This document shows positions 1 through 6,579 of a stretch of DNA of 12,223 nt, one piece after another (the stretch's first letter is position 1; each line of letters begins with the position of its first letter). The stretch is taken from NCBI GenBank assembly GCA_041690515.1, contig JAWLHF010000099.1, positions 1 through 12,223 on the forward strand, in the 5' to 3' direction. The notes beneath the pieces were generated by a model. The model ran no database searches, was not told the origin of the DNA, and saw only the letters and a program-made list of their open reading frames with translations. Position numbers and translations under genes: made by a program. The DNA is from BRH-c25 sp041690515. GTDB taxonomy: Bacteria; Bacillota; Clostridia; Lutisporales; Lutisporaceae.

Positions 1-1
1 T

Positions 2-571
2 ATTATCCTTTTAAAGGATAATGAGTTTTTCTGCCTTACCGGAAAAGGTGTCAAAAATATAGAACTGCTTGTAAGACTGATTTATCGTCTGGGTAGATAC
101 TCAAGGGAAAACACGGATTGGAGATATGATACTGCTCTTGTGAGGCTCCTAAAAGAGATTGAAGCCCTCGGTAATGAGTTTTTAAAGAGCGGCAGCTGCT
201 GTGCCGGGTTAGTCAAACCATTGAAGCAGGAAAAAAAGGAGCAAATAGTGCAGTCATACAGTGATGCCTTTGGGGAACAGCTTACAGATAAGCAGCTGAT
301 TGCGTATTATGATGATACTCTAATGCTGACAGGAGAGAAGGGCATGGTGTTTACGCCGGATGCATTGTATATCAACCGTGAGGGACAGCTGGAGAAAATC
401 ACATTTTTAGAGATGTCCGATAGGCCGGTATATGAGGAGGAAGAGACCAAAGATTTGACAATTGTATCTTCCAAAGGAAAGGTGTCCATACATATTTCGG
501 ATACTAACGCCGGAAAATTGATGTTCGAAATCAGCGCATGTTTGTATGACTATTACAAATGCCTGGTATAA
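2..571 (+). CDS. 3' part of an unrecognised gene; possible PH-like C-terminal segment
   Basis: The reading frame is open from the first complete codon of the window to a TAA at 569-571, so the start lies upstream. A GTG at 140 is internal, because the frame continues through it and no ribosome binding site precedes it. About 189 residues are visible. The stretch from roughly residue 95 of the visible part (AYYDDTLMLTGEKGMVFTPD, then ALYIN) resembles a pattern I associate with small bacterial PH-like domains, in which a G-[KE]-x-G-hydrophobic-T turn precedes a strand ending in Y-hydrophobic-N. I am not certain of that assignment. No signal peptide or membrane segment is visible in this part. 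The gene lies 28 bp before the DUF805 gene and is probably the upstream member of the same operon as the TrkA-N/RyR genes. No function can be assigned. Confidence 0.75.
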   Translation: MILLKDNEFFCLTGKGVKNIELLVRLIYRLGRYSRENTDWRYDTALVRLLKEIEALGNEFLKSGSCCAGLVKPLKQEKKEQIVQSYSDAFGEQLTDKQLIAYYDDTLMLTGEKGMVFTPDALYINREGQLEKITFLEMSDRPVYEEEETKDLTIVSSKGKVSIHISDTNAGKLMFEISACLYDYYKCLV

Positions 572-599
572 TCACTAGTTAATATTTGGAGGGGTTCAT

Positions 600-1127
600 A
601 TGAGAGTTTTTTCTTCAAAGGGCAGAATCAAAAGGCTGGAATTCTTATTTGGAAGCATTGGTTTGTTTTTTCTGCTCTGCATGTGTATACAGATTATTGG
701 GGCAATATTTGACAGCGATATAATTCTTATTGCACTGGTACTGCCTATGATAGGTTTATGGATATATATACAAAACTGCTTGATAATAAAGCGCTTTCAT
801 GATTTAGACCAGCCGGGCATACATGCTCTGTATTTTTTAATACCGCTTTATAATATTTATCTGTTTTTTCATCTCTCTGTAAAAAAAGGCGAAGACAGTA
901 AAAACAGATATGACGAAAATATGATTGTTTTTAAGGAAGCTGCCTTCGAGAAGGAATCACCATACATTTATCAATTTCCTGCCATAGAAAAGGATGCCAA
1001 TAAGGCTATAGAAAGAGAGCGTATTGACGAAGAAGCTGTCTCCAGAATCAGAGAGCTCAAAGCCTTAGTTGAAAGAAGAGAAATGGAAAGCAGAAGGATT
1101 TCGGATGAAACCTCCTGTGACTCTTAG
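600..1127 (+). CDS. DUF805-family membrane protein with C-terminal coiled coil
   Basis: This 175-residue protein has the DUF805 pattern. A short N-terminal FSSKGRIKRLEF motif precedes the membrane part. Three hydrophobic segments lie at about 15-37, 40-63 and 72-93. The signature KRFHDLDQPG (64-73) comes after the second, and KKGEDSKNRYDEN (95-107) fits the usual closing Gly-Asn-Arg-Tyr element. Family members are small inner-membrane proteins of unknown biochemical role. Unlike the usual roughly 110-130 residue forms, this one carries a charged tail of about 65 residues, with 130-168 likely forming a coiled coil. The start is ATG 600 with GGAGGGG just upstream. The stop TAG overlaps the ribosome binding site of the next gene, which indicates coupled translation. 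Context suggests it is a membrane subunit or adaptor for the TrkA-N/RyR protein; that role is inferred. Confidence 0.88.
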   Translation: MRVFSSKGRIKRLEFLFGSIGLFFLLCMCIQIIGAIFDSDIILIALVLPMIGLWIYIQNCLIIKRFHDLDQPGIHALYFLIPLYNIYLFFHLSVKKGEDSKNRYDENMIVFKEAAFEKESPYIYQFPAIEKDANKAIERERIDEEAVSRIRELKALVERREMESRRISDETSCDS

Positions 1128-1138
1128 GAGGGAAATGT

Positions 1139-2986
1139 ATGCCTGAAAGAATAAGAAGCGCCGGTAGGTGGATCAGCAAATATCTATGGGCGATAACTGA
1201 TATTGTTGTGATCATAAGCGGTACATATCAGTACTATTTATACTATTCACAGGAGAATTTAACGGCAGATACTTATAGGCTGGTGCTGGAGAGCCTTTAT
1301 AGTGCCATCAGACTATTCAGTATTGAATCTGATATAAGCTCAATAAGCGATATGACAGTCATGTTCCAATTTGTTAGGTGGCTTGCTGTATTTGCAGTCG
1401 GATTGACATTGATAAAAGCGGTTGAGGTCGCATTTTATCAGCGGTTTGCCAGATGGTCCATGCTGATATTCGGAAATCACTACATAATCTGTGGTTTGAA
1501 CGAATTTTCCTTTGAGCTTATCAGTGAGCTGCTGTCCAAAAGGGAAAAGGTCATTGTCATAGAACGGGATGAGAATAATCAATATGTAAAGCAGCTGCTG
1601 GAGAAAAATGCATTGGTGGTTATTGGAGATGCTGCAAGCAAACTGATGCTAAGCAAGGCTGGTCTGAGAAAAAGCAAGTGCTTGATAATTTATGACACAG
1701 AGGACGCAGTCAATGTTGAAGTTACCATATGTGCAAATGATATTTTAAGCAGCAGTGGAAACGGTAAACTTGTCAGGTTTGCGGAAAAGCTAACTAAATA
1801 CCTTGAAGAAAAGCAGTTGAAATGCTATGTGCATATCATAAATAAGGAATATGAAAAGGTGTTCGAGCAGGTTTTTGGCAGAGAAAAGCAGATTGATGAT
1901 AAAAAGCTGGATATAAGGTTTTTTAACATTTACCAAAACAGCGCAAGGGCATTGTTCGAAAGACATCCCATATACGAAAGCATAAGCATGAAAGAGCTTT
2001 GGGAGGAGCATGGGAAAGCACCTCACATATTGGTTATAGGCTTTGGGCATATGGGGCAGAATATTGTCCTTCAGGCTGCGCGTTTGGGGCATTTTCCCTA
2101 TGAAAAGCAGGTGAAGATCACTGTTATAGATAAAAATATCAAGAGTAAACAGGAAGTGTTCCTGCTCAACTACCCTTACATAAGCAACGCATGTCAGATT
2201 GATTATGTAGAATACGACATACAGCAAAAGTGCTTCTACGATGAGTATCTGGGTAAAACCAACGAATATGATTATGTGATAAATTGCATTGATAACGATC
2301 AAATGACTTTTATCAGCTCCATCCACATCATTAACAGATATAATAGAGTTCCCATAGCAATCAGGATGTCAGGAAACACCAATTTATCCGCATGGATAGA
2401 GGATAATAGGGAGGACTTTAAGAATGTCTTTACCTTTGGGAATATTAGTGAACTTTCGGGAATAAAAAGCATTATCGATGAAAAAATTAACGACCTTGCT
2501 AAGGCTATTCACGATAACTACAATGATGGTCTGGAAGATGGGGAAGTAAAGCATCAATGGAATGAATTGGATATATTCAGCAAGGGTTCTAATTACGCTC
2601 AGGCCGATCATATCAGGACCGTTCTAAATCTGGTCGGCCTTACAATTAAGACAGAGGAAGCGTTGCAGGATGAAGATCATGTAATCAATAGCTTTAAAGA
2701 GTATTTATCAGTGATAGAACCTAAACTGGATGAGCTTTCCTCTATTGAACACAGCAGATGGATGGCCTTTCATTACATAGAGGGATGGACCGTGCAAGAT
2801 AAATCCTTGAGGAAGGACACTGTAAGAAAAAAACACCCCTGTTTAGTTAAATGGGCTGATTTGGATCAAGTATCAGCAGCACATGGAAAAGACTACAAGA
2901 AGTATGATACAAGGAACATAGTGGAAATATACAGGCATGTAGAAAGAGTAGGGGGAATTATAGTCTCTGATAAGGAGGAGTGTTAA
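1139..2986 (+). CDS. Two-TM protein with tandem TrkA-N (RCK-type) Rossmann domains and C-terminal RyR-like domain
   Basis: The 615-residue product has hydrophobic helices at about 16-36 and 78-98 joined by a loop holding YSAIRLFSIESD (55-66). Two Rossmann domains follow. The first spans about 112-245 and starts HYIICGLNEFS, with acidic ER at 142-143 at the end of the second strand. The second spans about 296-440 and has a classical dinucleotide loop GFGHMG (301-306) with D331. A divergent RyR-like domain occupies about 475-605, with a SNYAQADHIRTVL lead-in, EHSRWMAF (537-544), GW (549-550) and HPCLVKWADL (566-575). TrkA-N domains bind NAD(H) or nucleotides and gate K+ channels and transporters. 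RyR (PF02026) repeats occur in ryanodine receptors and in some bacterial proteins. The inter-helix loop lacks a TVGYG-type filter, so a K+ channel role is not supported. A nucleotide-responsive membrane sensor is the likelier reading. The start is ATG 1139, after TAGGAGGG. Confidence 0.87.
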   Translation: MPERIRSAGRWISKYLWAITDIVVIISGTYQYYLYYSQENLTADTYRLVLESLYSAIRLFSIESDISSISDMTVMFQFVRWLAVFAVGLTLIKAVEVAFYQRFARWSMLIFGNHYIICGLNEFSFELISELLSKREKVIVIERDENNQYVKQLLEKNALVVIGDAASKLMLSKAGLRKSKCLIIYDTEDAVNVEVTICANDILSSSGNGKLVRFAEKLTKYLEEKQLKCYVHIINKEYEKVFEQVFGREKQIDDKKLDIRFFNIYQNSARALFERHPIYESISMKELWEEHGKAPHILVIGFGHMGQNIVLQAARLGHFPYEKQVKITVIDKNIKSKQEVFLLNYPYISNACQIDYVEYDIQQKCFYDEYLGKTNEYDYVINCIDNDQMTFISSIHIINRYNRVPIAIRMSGNTNLSAWIEDNREDFKNVFTFGNISELSGIKSIIDEKINDLAKAIHDNYNDGLEDGEVKHQWNELDIFSKGSNYAQADHIRTVLNLVGLTIKTEEALQDEDHVINSFKEYLSVIEPKLDELSSIEHSRWMAFHYIEGWTVQDKSLRKDTVRKKHPCLVKWADLDQVSAAHGKDYKKYDTRNIVEIYRHVERVGGIIVSDKEEC

Positions 2987-2987
2987 C

Positions 2988-3266
2988 GTGTATATACCAA
3001 AACCAATAGATACATCTAAGGTAGAAATACCATTGGAAATAGAGAAATTGATCGAATGCCTTGCAATGAACACACATGAAGTATGGGCAAGGCAAAGACT
3101 GAATGATGGTTGGAAGTATGGGCCGGTACGTAGTGATGAAAAAAAGGAGCATCCTTGTCTGATACCTTATGAAAAGCTCCCCGAAATAGAAAAGGAATAT
3201 GACCGGATAGTATCGACTGAGGTAATAAAAACAATAATTGCATTAGGGTTTAAAATAAAAAAATGA
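2988..3266 (+). CDS. Stand-alone RyR-domain protein
   Basis: The 92-residue protein is almost exactly one RyR domain (PF02026) with near-consensus motifs: YIPKPIDTS at the N-terminus, NTHEVWARQR (28-37), GWKYGPVR (41-48), HPCLIPYEKLPEIEKEYDR (55-73) and the closing ALGFKIKK. In animal ryanodine receptors these repeats are cytosolic helical modules. Bacterial single-domain versions are known from genome surveys, but their ligand is not established as far as I know. The start is GTG 2988, preceded by AAGGAGG (2972-2978) inside the end of the previous gene. Only one base separates it from that gene's TAA, so translation is surely coupled and the two RyR proteins are probably made in fixed proportion. 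It could be a ligand-binding or competing subunit for the membrane protein upstream; this is inferred from coupling and shared domain type. Confidence 0.9.
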   Translation: MYIPKPIDTSKVEIPLEIEKLIECLAMNTHEVWARQRLNDGWKYGPVRSDEKKEHPCLIPYEKLPEIEKEYDRIVSTEVIKTIIALGFKIKK

Positions 3267-3328
3267 GAATCTTCCCCGTTATGTTGCTGATATAACAGAA
3301 AACAACTTTTTCCATAGCAAGTAATAAC

Positions 3329-3360
3329 AGCAGCATCCCGTAAGGGATGTTGTTTAATTT
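3329..3360 (+). terminator. Hairpin terminator after the RyR operon
   Basis: AGCAGCATCCC (3329-3339) pairs with GGGATGTTGTT (3344-3354) around a GTAA tetraloop. The 11-bp stem contains two G-T wobbles and is followed by the T-rich TTAATTT. It lies 62 bases past the stop of the RyR gene and is the natural end of that operon. Confidence 0.65.
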
Positions 3361-3400
3361 GTAGGGGCGTGCATTGCGCATCTATTCAATATTGGGAGTG
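3361..3400. repeat. Possible degenerate dispersed repeat (GTAGGGGCG type)
   Basis: GTAGGGGCGTGCATTGCGC has the look of intergenic GTAGGGGCG...-type palindromic elements that recur in some Clostridia; this is from memory and no second copy exists in the window. The core 3367-3379 can form only a 4-5 bp stem (GCG/CGC plus wobble pairs). It may be a remnant rather than an intact element. Confidence 0.25.
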
Positions 3401-3461
3401 AACAAGGTAATATAATTATTATTACTAAATTCTACTTATTAAGATAAAGTTCAACATAATA

Positions 3462-3470
3462 TGCTATAAT
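3462..3470 (+). promoter_or_regulatory. Extended -10 promoter for the CuAO_N-repeat gene
   Basis: TGCTATAAT is a perfect TATAAT hexamer with the TGN extension, located 34 bases before the ATG at 3504. No good TTGACA-like box stands 16-18 bp upstream (the region reads AAGATAAAG), as is typical of extended -10 promoters. It lies after the preceding terminator, so the downstream gene probably has its own transcript. Confidence 0.55.
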
Positions 3471-3503
3471 ATCAGTAAACCATAGAAGTACAGGGGGATA
3501 AAG

Positions 3504-4922
3504 ATGAGAAAAGCTATACTGTTTGTTATTACATTTATACTAACTTTATCATTTGCTATAGTCGCAAACGCAGAAGAAACCAATATAAAAATATACCTTG
3601 AAGGTAAAGAACAAATAATTCGTCCAGAGCAGGGAATCCCTTATATAAATGTCAGCACTTTAAATCCTATTGGGAGAATAATAATTCCCCTTGATTTTGT
3701 CTCAGAAAGTTTGGGACATAAGGTTGAATGGAACGAAGTTGCTCAAACAGCTATCATTGATAGTAAATATAAAATTAAAATAGGAAAAAGACTGATAGAG
3801 AGTAAAGATATAAATTATGGATTTGGATATGAGCCTATAATTAAAGATGGAAAGGTCTATGTCGAATTAAGACTTGTAACACAAGCATTAGGCTATGAAT
3901 ATGATTATGAGAAACCGAATATAGATAATGGTTTTAATTATGTTGTAAATCTAAAACGAAAAACACAAGCCCAAAATAACGGAGCATTTAGCTTTGTAAG
4001 AATGAATACGGATATTGTAACACCGAATTATAATAGTATTACAAATGTAAGAATTTTAATCAATGGAAGCTCTCTGGATCTTGCCCCTAAACACGGATAT
4101 CCTTTTATTGATGGACAAGGTAATGCAATGATACCCTTAAGAGTAATCTGCGAAAAATTAGGGCATAAGCTTGGATGGGATCAAATCACTCAAACAGCAA
4201 CAATTGATGGTAAATATAGCATTACTATTGGTCGAAATACGGTAAGGACAGAGAATGAAAGCATTATTATGGATGGTAAAGCTATTACAAAAGATGGCAA
4301 GACATATGTTCCATTAGAACTCATTAATGAAGTATTAGGATATGAAATAGATTATAGGGAGCCAATACAAGGTAATAGATACACTCATTTGATCAATATT
4401 ATTAAAAAGGATATGGTTGTAAGATCATTAAACCCACCAATAAGAGAGGGAAATACATATAAAATCATTACCGAAAGCGGAATTATTGAGTTAAATCTTG
4501 ATACGGATATTGATCGGTATGGTGCAGTTAATGAAGAAAAAGCAGAAGAACTTCTTGCTGGATTTTATGACTCAATAAAGTTAACAATTAACGGAGACAA
4601 TATTAATATAATAATGTATAAACCCGAATTACCAACTGATATAGGTATGGATTATTCAGCTTCATTAAGTGCAATAATGAAGCCCGGCAGAGGATATGGT
4701 CCGGATATGGGTTTTTGGTCAACAGGTGGGCCAAGTCCCTTTGTAACCTTAAGGGATGATGACTATATGGAAATTGATTTTAATGAGATATCAATATCAG
4801 ATATAGAATATATAATGTTTAGCGGCCGAATAAACCATAAGGGGGCGACTTCAATTCGTTATATAGCAATATTAAATAATAATAAAAGAGCTGTAGGTGA
4901 AAATGCATATTTGTTTGATTAA
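3504..4922 (+). CDS. Secreted protein with two copper amine oxidase-like N-terminal (CuAO_N) repeats
   Basis: The 472-residue product starts with a clear Sec signal peptide: MRK, then a hydrophobic core to about residue 20, with probable cleavage after ANA at 21-23. Two related modules follow at about 27-135 and 182-286. Each has a beta strand pair (IKIYLEGKE / VRILINGSS), a IIPLDFVSESLGHKVEW / MIPLRVICEKLGHKLGW helix motif, QTAIID / QTATID, and a closing DGK.YVEL / DGKTYVPL element ending LGYE.DY. This is the PF07833 fold, common in clostridial extracellular proteins and not catalytic by itself. The last roughly 170 residues match nothing I recognise, though they look beta-rich. No S-layer homology domain or sortase motif is seen, so the protein is probably secreted. 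The gene looks AT-richer than its neighbours, with heavy use of ATA, AAT and AAA. The start is ATG 3504, after GGGGGAT. Confidence 0.87.
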   Translation: MRKAILFVITFILTLSFAIVANAEETNIKIYLEGKEQIIRPEQGIPYINVSTLNPIGRIIIPLDFVSESLGHKVEWNEVAQTAIIDSKYKIKIGKRLIESKDINYGFGYEPIIKDGKVYVELRLVTQALGYEYDYEKPNIDNGFNYVVNLKRKTQAQNNGAFSFVRMNTDIVTPNYNSITNVRILINGSSLDLAPKHGYPFIDGQGNAMIPLRVICEKLGHKLGWDQITQTATIDGKYSITIGRNTVRTENESIIMDGKAITKDGKTYVPLELINEVLGYEIDYREPIQGNRYTHLINIIKKDMVVRSLNPPIREGNTYKIITESGIIELNLDTDIDRYGAVNEEKAEELLAGFYDSIKLTINGDNINIIMYKPELPTDIGMDYSASLSAIMKPGRGYGPDMGFWSTGGPSPFVTLRDDDYMEIDFNEISISDIEYIMFSGRINHKGATSIRYIAILNNNKRAVGENAYLFD

Positions 4923-4978
4923 AAAAGTACCAGGGAAAGCTCCTAAAACAGAAGGCATCAAATAAAGGTAACTTGAGT

Positions 4979-5007
4979 TTGAACACAATTATCTTTCGTT
5001 ATACAAT
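4979..5007 (+). promoter_or_regulatory. SigA-type promoter for the DUF2200 gene
   Basis: TTGAAC (4979-4984) and TACAAT (5002-5007) are separated by 17 bp, each close to the vegetative consensus. Transcription would start near 5014, leaving a leader of about 23 bases before ATG 5037. Confidence 0.6.
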
Positions 5008-5036
5008 GGAAAAAACCATAAAAGCGAGGTTGTATC

Positions 5037-5387
5037 ATGACTAAACATCATATCTATACAATGAGTGTTGCAAGAGTCTATCCCCTTCTTGTTGCGAAGG
5101 CGGAGAAAAAAGGACGTACAAAAGCAGAAGTCGATGAAATCATCTGCTGGCTTACAGGATATAGTCAGGAGGAAGTAGAAAAGCAACTGGAAAAACAGGC
5201 AGACTATGAGACTTTCTTTGCGGAAGCTCCCCAGCTGAATCCTTTGCGGTCTTTGATAAAAGGTGTGGTCTGTGGTGTCCGCGTGGAGGACATCGAAGAA
5301 CCGACTATGCGTGAAATTCGCTATTTGGATAAGCTGATTGATGAGTTGGCAAAGGGAAAAGCGATGGAAAAGATTCTGCGGAAATAA
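5037..5387 (+). CDS. DUF2200 family protein
   Basis: This 116-residue protein matches the DUF2200 family along its whole length from memory of its characteristic blocks: TKHHIYTMSVARVYPL at the N-terminus, KAEKKGRTKAEVD, IICWLTGYS (37-45), a QADYETFF segment, AP.LNP, and IRYLDKLIDELAKGKAMEK near the end. It is a small, probably helical cytosolic protein with no membrane segment or signal peptide. Family function is unknown to me. The start is ATG 5037 with a moderate GCGAGG site 7 bases upstream. It is a single-gene unit, with its own promoter before and a strong hairpin after. Its codons look less AT-biased than those of the preceding gene, which may reflect separate origin. The family assignment is firm, while any role would be a guess. 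Confidence 0.9.
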   Translation: MTKHHIYTMSVARVYPLLVAKAEKKGRTKAEVDEIICWLTGYSQEEVEKQLEKQADYETFFAEAPQLNPLRSLIKGVVCGVRVEDIEEPTMREIRYLDKLIDELAKGKAMEKILRK

Positions 5388-5405
5388 ACAAAATTAAATC
5401 AAAAC

Positions 5406-5466
5406 AAAAGAGACGGTTCTTTTTACTTCTTGTGAAAGCAAAAAGAACCGTCTCTTTTAATTTTTT
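5406..5466 (+). terminator. Perfect 19-bp hairpin terminator; copy A of a dispersed repeat
   Basis: The left arm 5406-5424 and right arm 5440-5458 are perfectly complementary over 19 bp, with core GAGACGGTTC / GAACCGTCTC. The 15-base loop reads ACTTCTTGTGAAAGC. TTTT at the end of the right arm is followed by AATTTTTTTATTT, making a strong rho-independent terminator for the DUF2200 gene. Its flanking A-run also lets it work on the other strand. The loop and arms are related to the hairpin at 6580-6639. Confidence 0.85.
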
Positions 5467-5482
5467 TATTTATTGGCACAGC

Positions 5483-5515
5483 ACAGATAGTATAAGTACT
5501 ACATAGCATGTAGTA
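5483..5515 (+). promoter_or_regulatory. Inverted repeat and possible SigK-like promoter before the surface-protein gene
   Basis: TACTACAT (5497-5504) and ATGTAGTA (5508-5515) form a perfect 8-bp inverted repeat with a 3-base spacer, 37 bases before the start codon. The same stretch contains CATAGCATG (5502-5510), close to the late mother-cell sigma-K -10 (CATANNNTA), with an AC 17 bases upstream at 5483-5484. No convincing vegetative promoter was found here: TTGGCA and TATAAG are only 12 bp apart. The sigma-K reading is tentative. Confidence 0.3.
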
Positions 5516-5552
5516 AGACAAGTATTAGAAATGTAGAAAAGGAGATGCTTTT

Positions 5553-6209
5553 ATGGCTTTTAACAACTCGTTTATAATATGTAAGCCAAAATCATGTACT
5601 TGCTCATCAGAAGGACATGATTCTTCATGTACCTGCCCATTGACCGAATTGGTTAGAAATGGAGGATTTGAGGAGCTATTTTTGTTTGGACCGGTAGGTG
5701 AGGAAGCTCGTTTTGTTGGATGGACATTTGAAGAAGATGATGGGATGGGCTTTTTTGTTGGGACTCTAGCTTATGAAGGGATTCAAAACATAACCTTTTT
5801 TACACAGCCAAGTGAAGCAGTTCGAACAAAGGCAGCTAGAATATTCCAGAATGTTCCTGTTACCCCTGGCTGTCTGCTGCAATTAAGCTTTGCAGAATTC
5901 CTAAATACCACAGGCAGAAATTTTGATGATTTGGATGTATCCGCGAGAGTATATTATGGGGATGCTTCCTTTGAATCGCCTAATCAGACAGATTTGATAA
6001 GGATAGATATTGATTATGACAACGGGCAAGAAGAGCTTGGCTACAACTATCATCAAAAGGTTGCATCAGTTCCTGTTCCTTTCAATATAACCAGCGTCAC
6101 AGTAGAATTTTTTGTCGTTGCCAGAGATGCAGCTATTGCTGATAATGCTACTGAGTGGTTGTTGGATGGTGTCTCTCTTAGGTCTGTTTCTCAAATCCGC
6201 AGCTTCTAG
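5553..6209 (+). CDS. Cys-rich N-terminus plus jelly-roll-like domain protein; possible spore surface protein
   Basis: This 218-residue protein has an N-terminal segment with a C-x4-C-x-C-x8-C-x-C pattern (C10, C15, C17, C26, C28). A beta-rich domain follows, opening ELVRNGGFEE (32-41) and GWTFEE (56-61) and closing WLLDGVSLRSV (202-212). The NGGFE...GW opening and the W-x-hydrophobic-D-x-V-x-hydrophobic ending recall carbohydrate-binding-like jelly-roll domains and the NTTRR-F1 type domain of Firmicute spore and exosporium proteins. No signal peptide, membrane helix or collagen repeat is present. That fits a protein assembled from inside the mother cell better than a Sec substrate. The clustered cysteines could cross-link it or bind metal. 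The start is ATG 5553 after AAAAGGAG. Its only close neighbours are terminators, so it is monocistronic. The spore assignment is inferred, not shown. Confidence 0.75.
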   Translation: MAFNNSFIICKPKSCTCSSEGHDSSCTCPLTELVRNGGFEELFLFGPVGEEARFVGWTFEEDDGMGFFVGTLAYEGIQNITFFTQPSEAVRTKAARIFQNVPVTPGCLLQLSFAEFLNTTGRNFDDLDVSARVYYGDASFESPNQTDLIRIDIDYDNGQEELGYNYHQKVASVPVPFNITSVTVEFFVVARDAAIADNATEWLLDGVSLRSVSQIRSF

Positions 6210-6216
6210 AAGAAAA

Positions 6217-6250
6217 ATAAGCTGTCTGCTAATAGACAGCTATTTTGTGC
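6217..6250 (+). terminator. Hairpin terminator after the jelly-roll protein gene
   Basis: AGCTGTCT (6220-6227) pairs with AGACAGCT (6234-6241) around GCTAAT, followed by ATTTTGTGCTTT. It starts 11 bases past the stop codon. Confidence 0.75.
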
Positions 6251-6378
6251 TTTAAGAACAGCAAAGACGGGGAAGGACTGCTTAAGTCTACAGTTACAGC
6301 CCTTGTACTTGTCTGAATATACTATAACTGAAAAGCATCCAATACCTCAAGTTGGTCAAAAAAGGAGCGTGGGAATCA

Positions 6379-6573
6379 ATGGCAAGCACAGGTGCGACCA
6401 GAATCAACAGGAATAAGAAGGCAAGTGTGGGAGAAAAACAAAAAACAGGTAAATCAAATAATAGAAAAGTAATCCATGATGATGACCCAAAGATAGCAAA
6501 TAGATATGAAAGCAGAACAGACAGCGGTATAACTGGAAGAAATAAAAAGAAGAATAATGAAAGCAGATATTGA
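6379..6573 (+). CDS. Small basic ORF, 64 residues; doubtful gene
   Basis: The ORF starts at ATG 6379, with AAAGGAG (6361-6367) 11 bases upstream, and ends at TGA 6571-6573, seven bases before a strong hairpin. The product is very rich in Lys, Arg and Asn (MASTGATRINRNKK at the start and GRNKKKNNESRY at the end). It has almost no hydrophobic core, so it is probably disordered and could bind nucleic acid. I recognise no family; its size and composition loosely recall small spore proteins, but it lacks the SASP motifs. A TTG at 6352 could extend it by nine codons but has no ribosome binding site. Position between two terminators and next to a Shine-Dalgarno argues for a gene, while low-complexity composition argues against. 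Confidence 0.4.
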   Translation: MASTGATRINRNKKASVGEKQKTGKSNNRKVIHDDDPKIANRYESRTDSGITGRNKKKNNESRY

Positions 6574-6579
6574 ACTAAT

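Noticed and set aside
140..571. GTG 140 as the start of a complete 143-residue gene
   Set aside because: The frame is open without a stop back to base 2, and no Shine-Dalgarno precedes GTG 140, so the gene is cut by the window edge.
1200..1440. Interpreting the membrane part of the TrkA-N/RyR protein as a K+ channel pore
   Set aside because: No TVGYG-like filter lies between the two helices.
1790..2326. Long open frame on the - strand (178 codons) inside the TrkA-N/RyR gene
   Set aside because: It lies wholly inside a gene with clear domains and has no ribosome binding site or recognisable family. The other - strand open frames in the window are rejected for the same reason.
4926..4935. AAGTACCAGG resembling one arm of the GTGCCAGGCACC hairpin
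   Set aside because: Only about ten bases match, there is no second arm, and no stem forms; chance similarity cannot be excluded.
6240..6300. GCAAAGACGGGG as a third copy of the palindromic repeat
   Set aside because: Only the left arm has weak similarity; no complementary right arm or loop motif is present.
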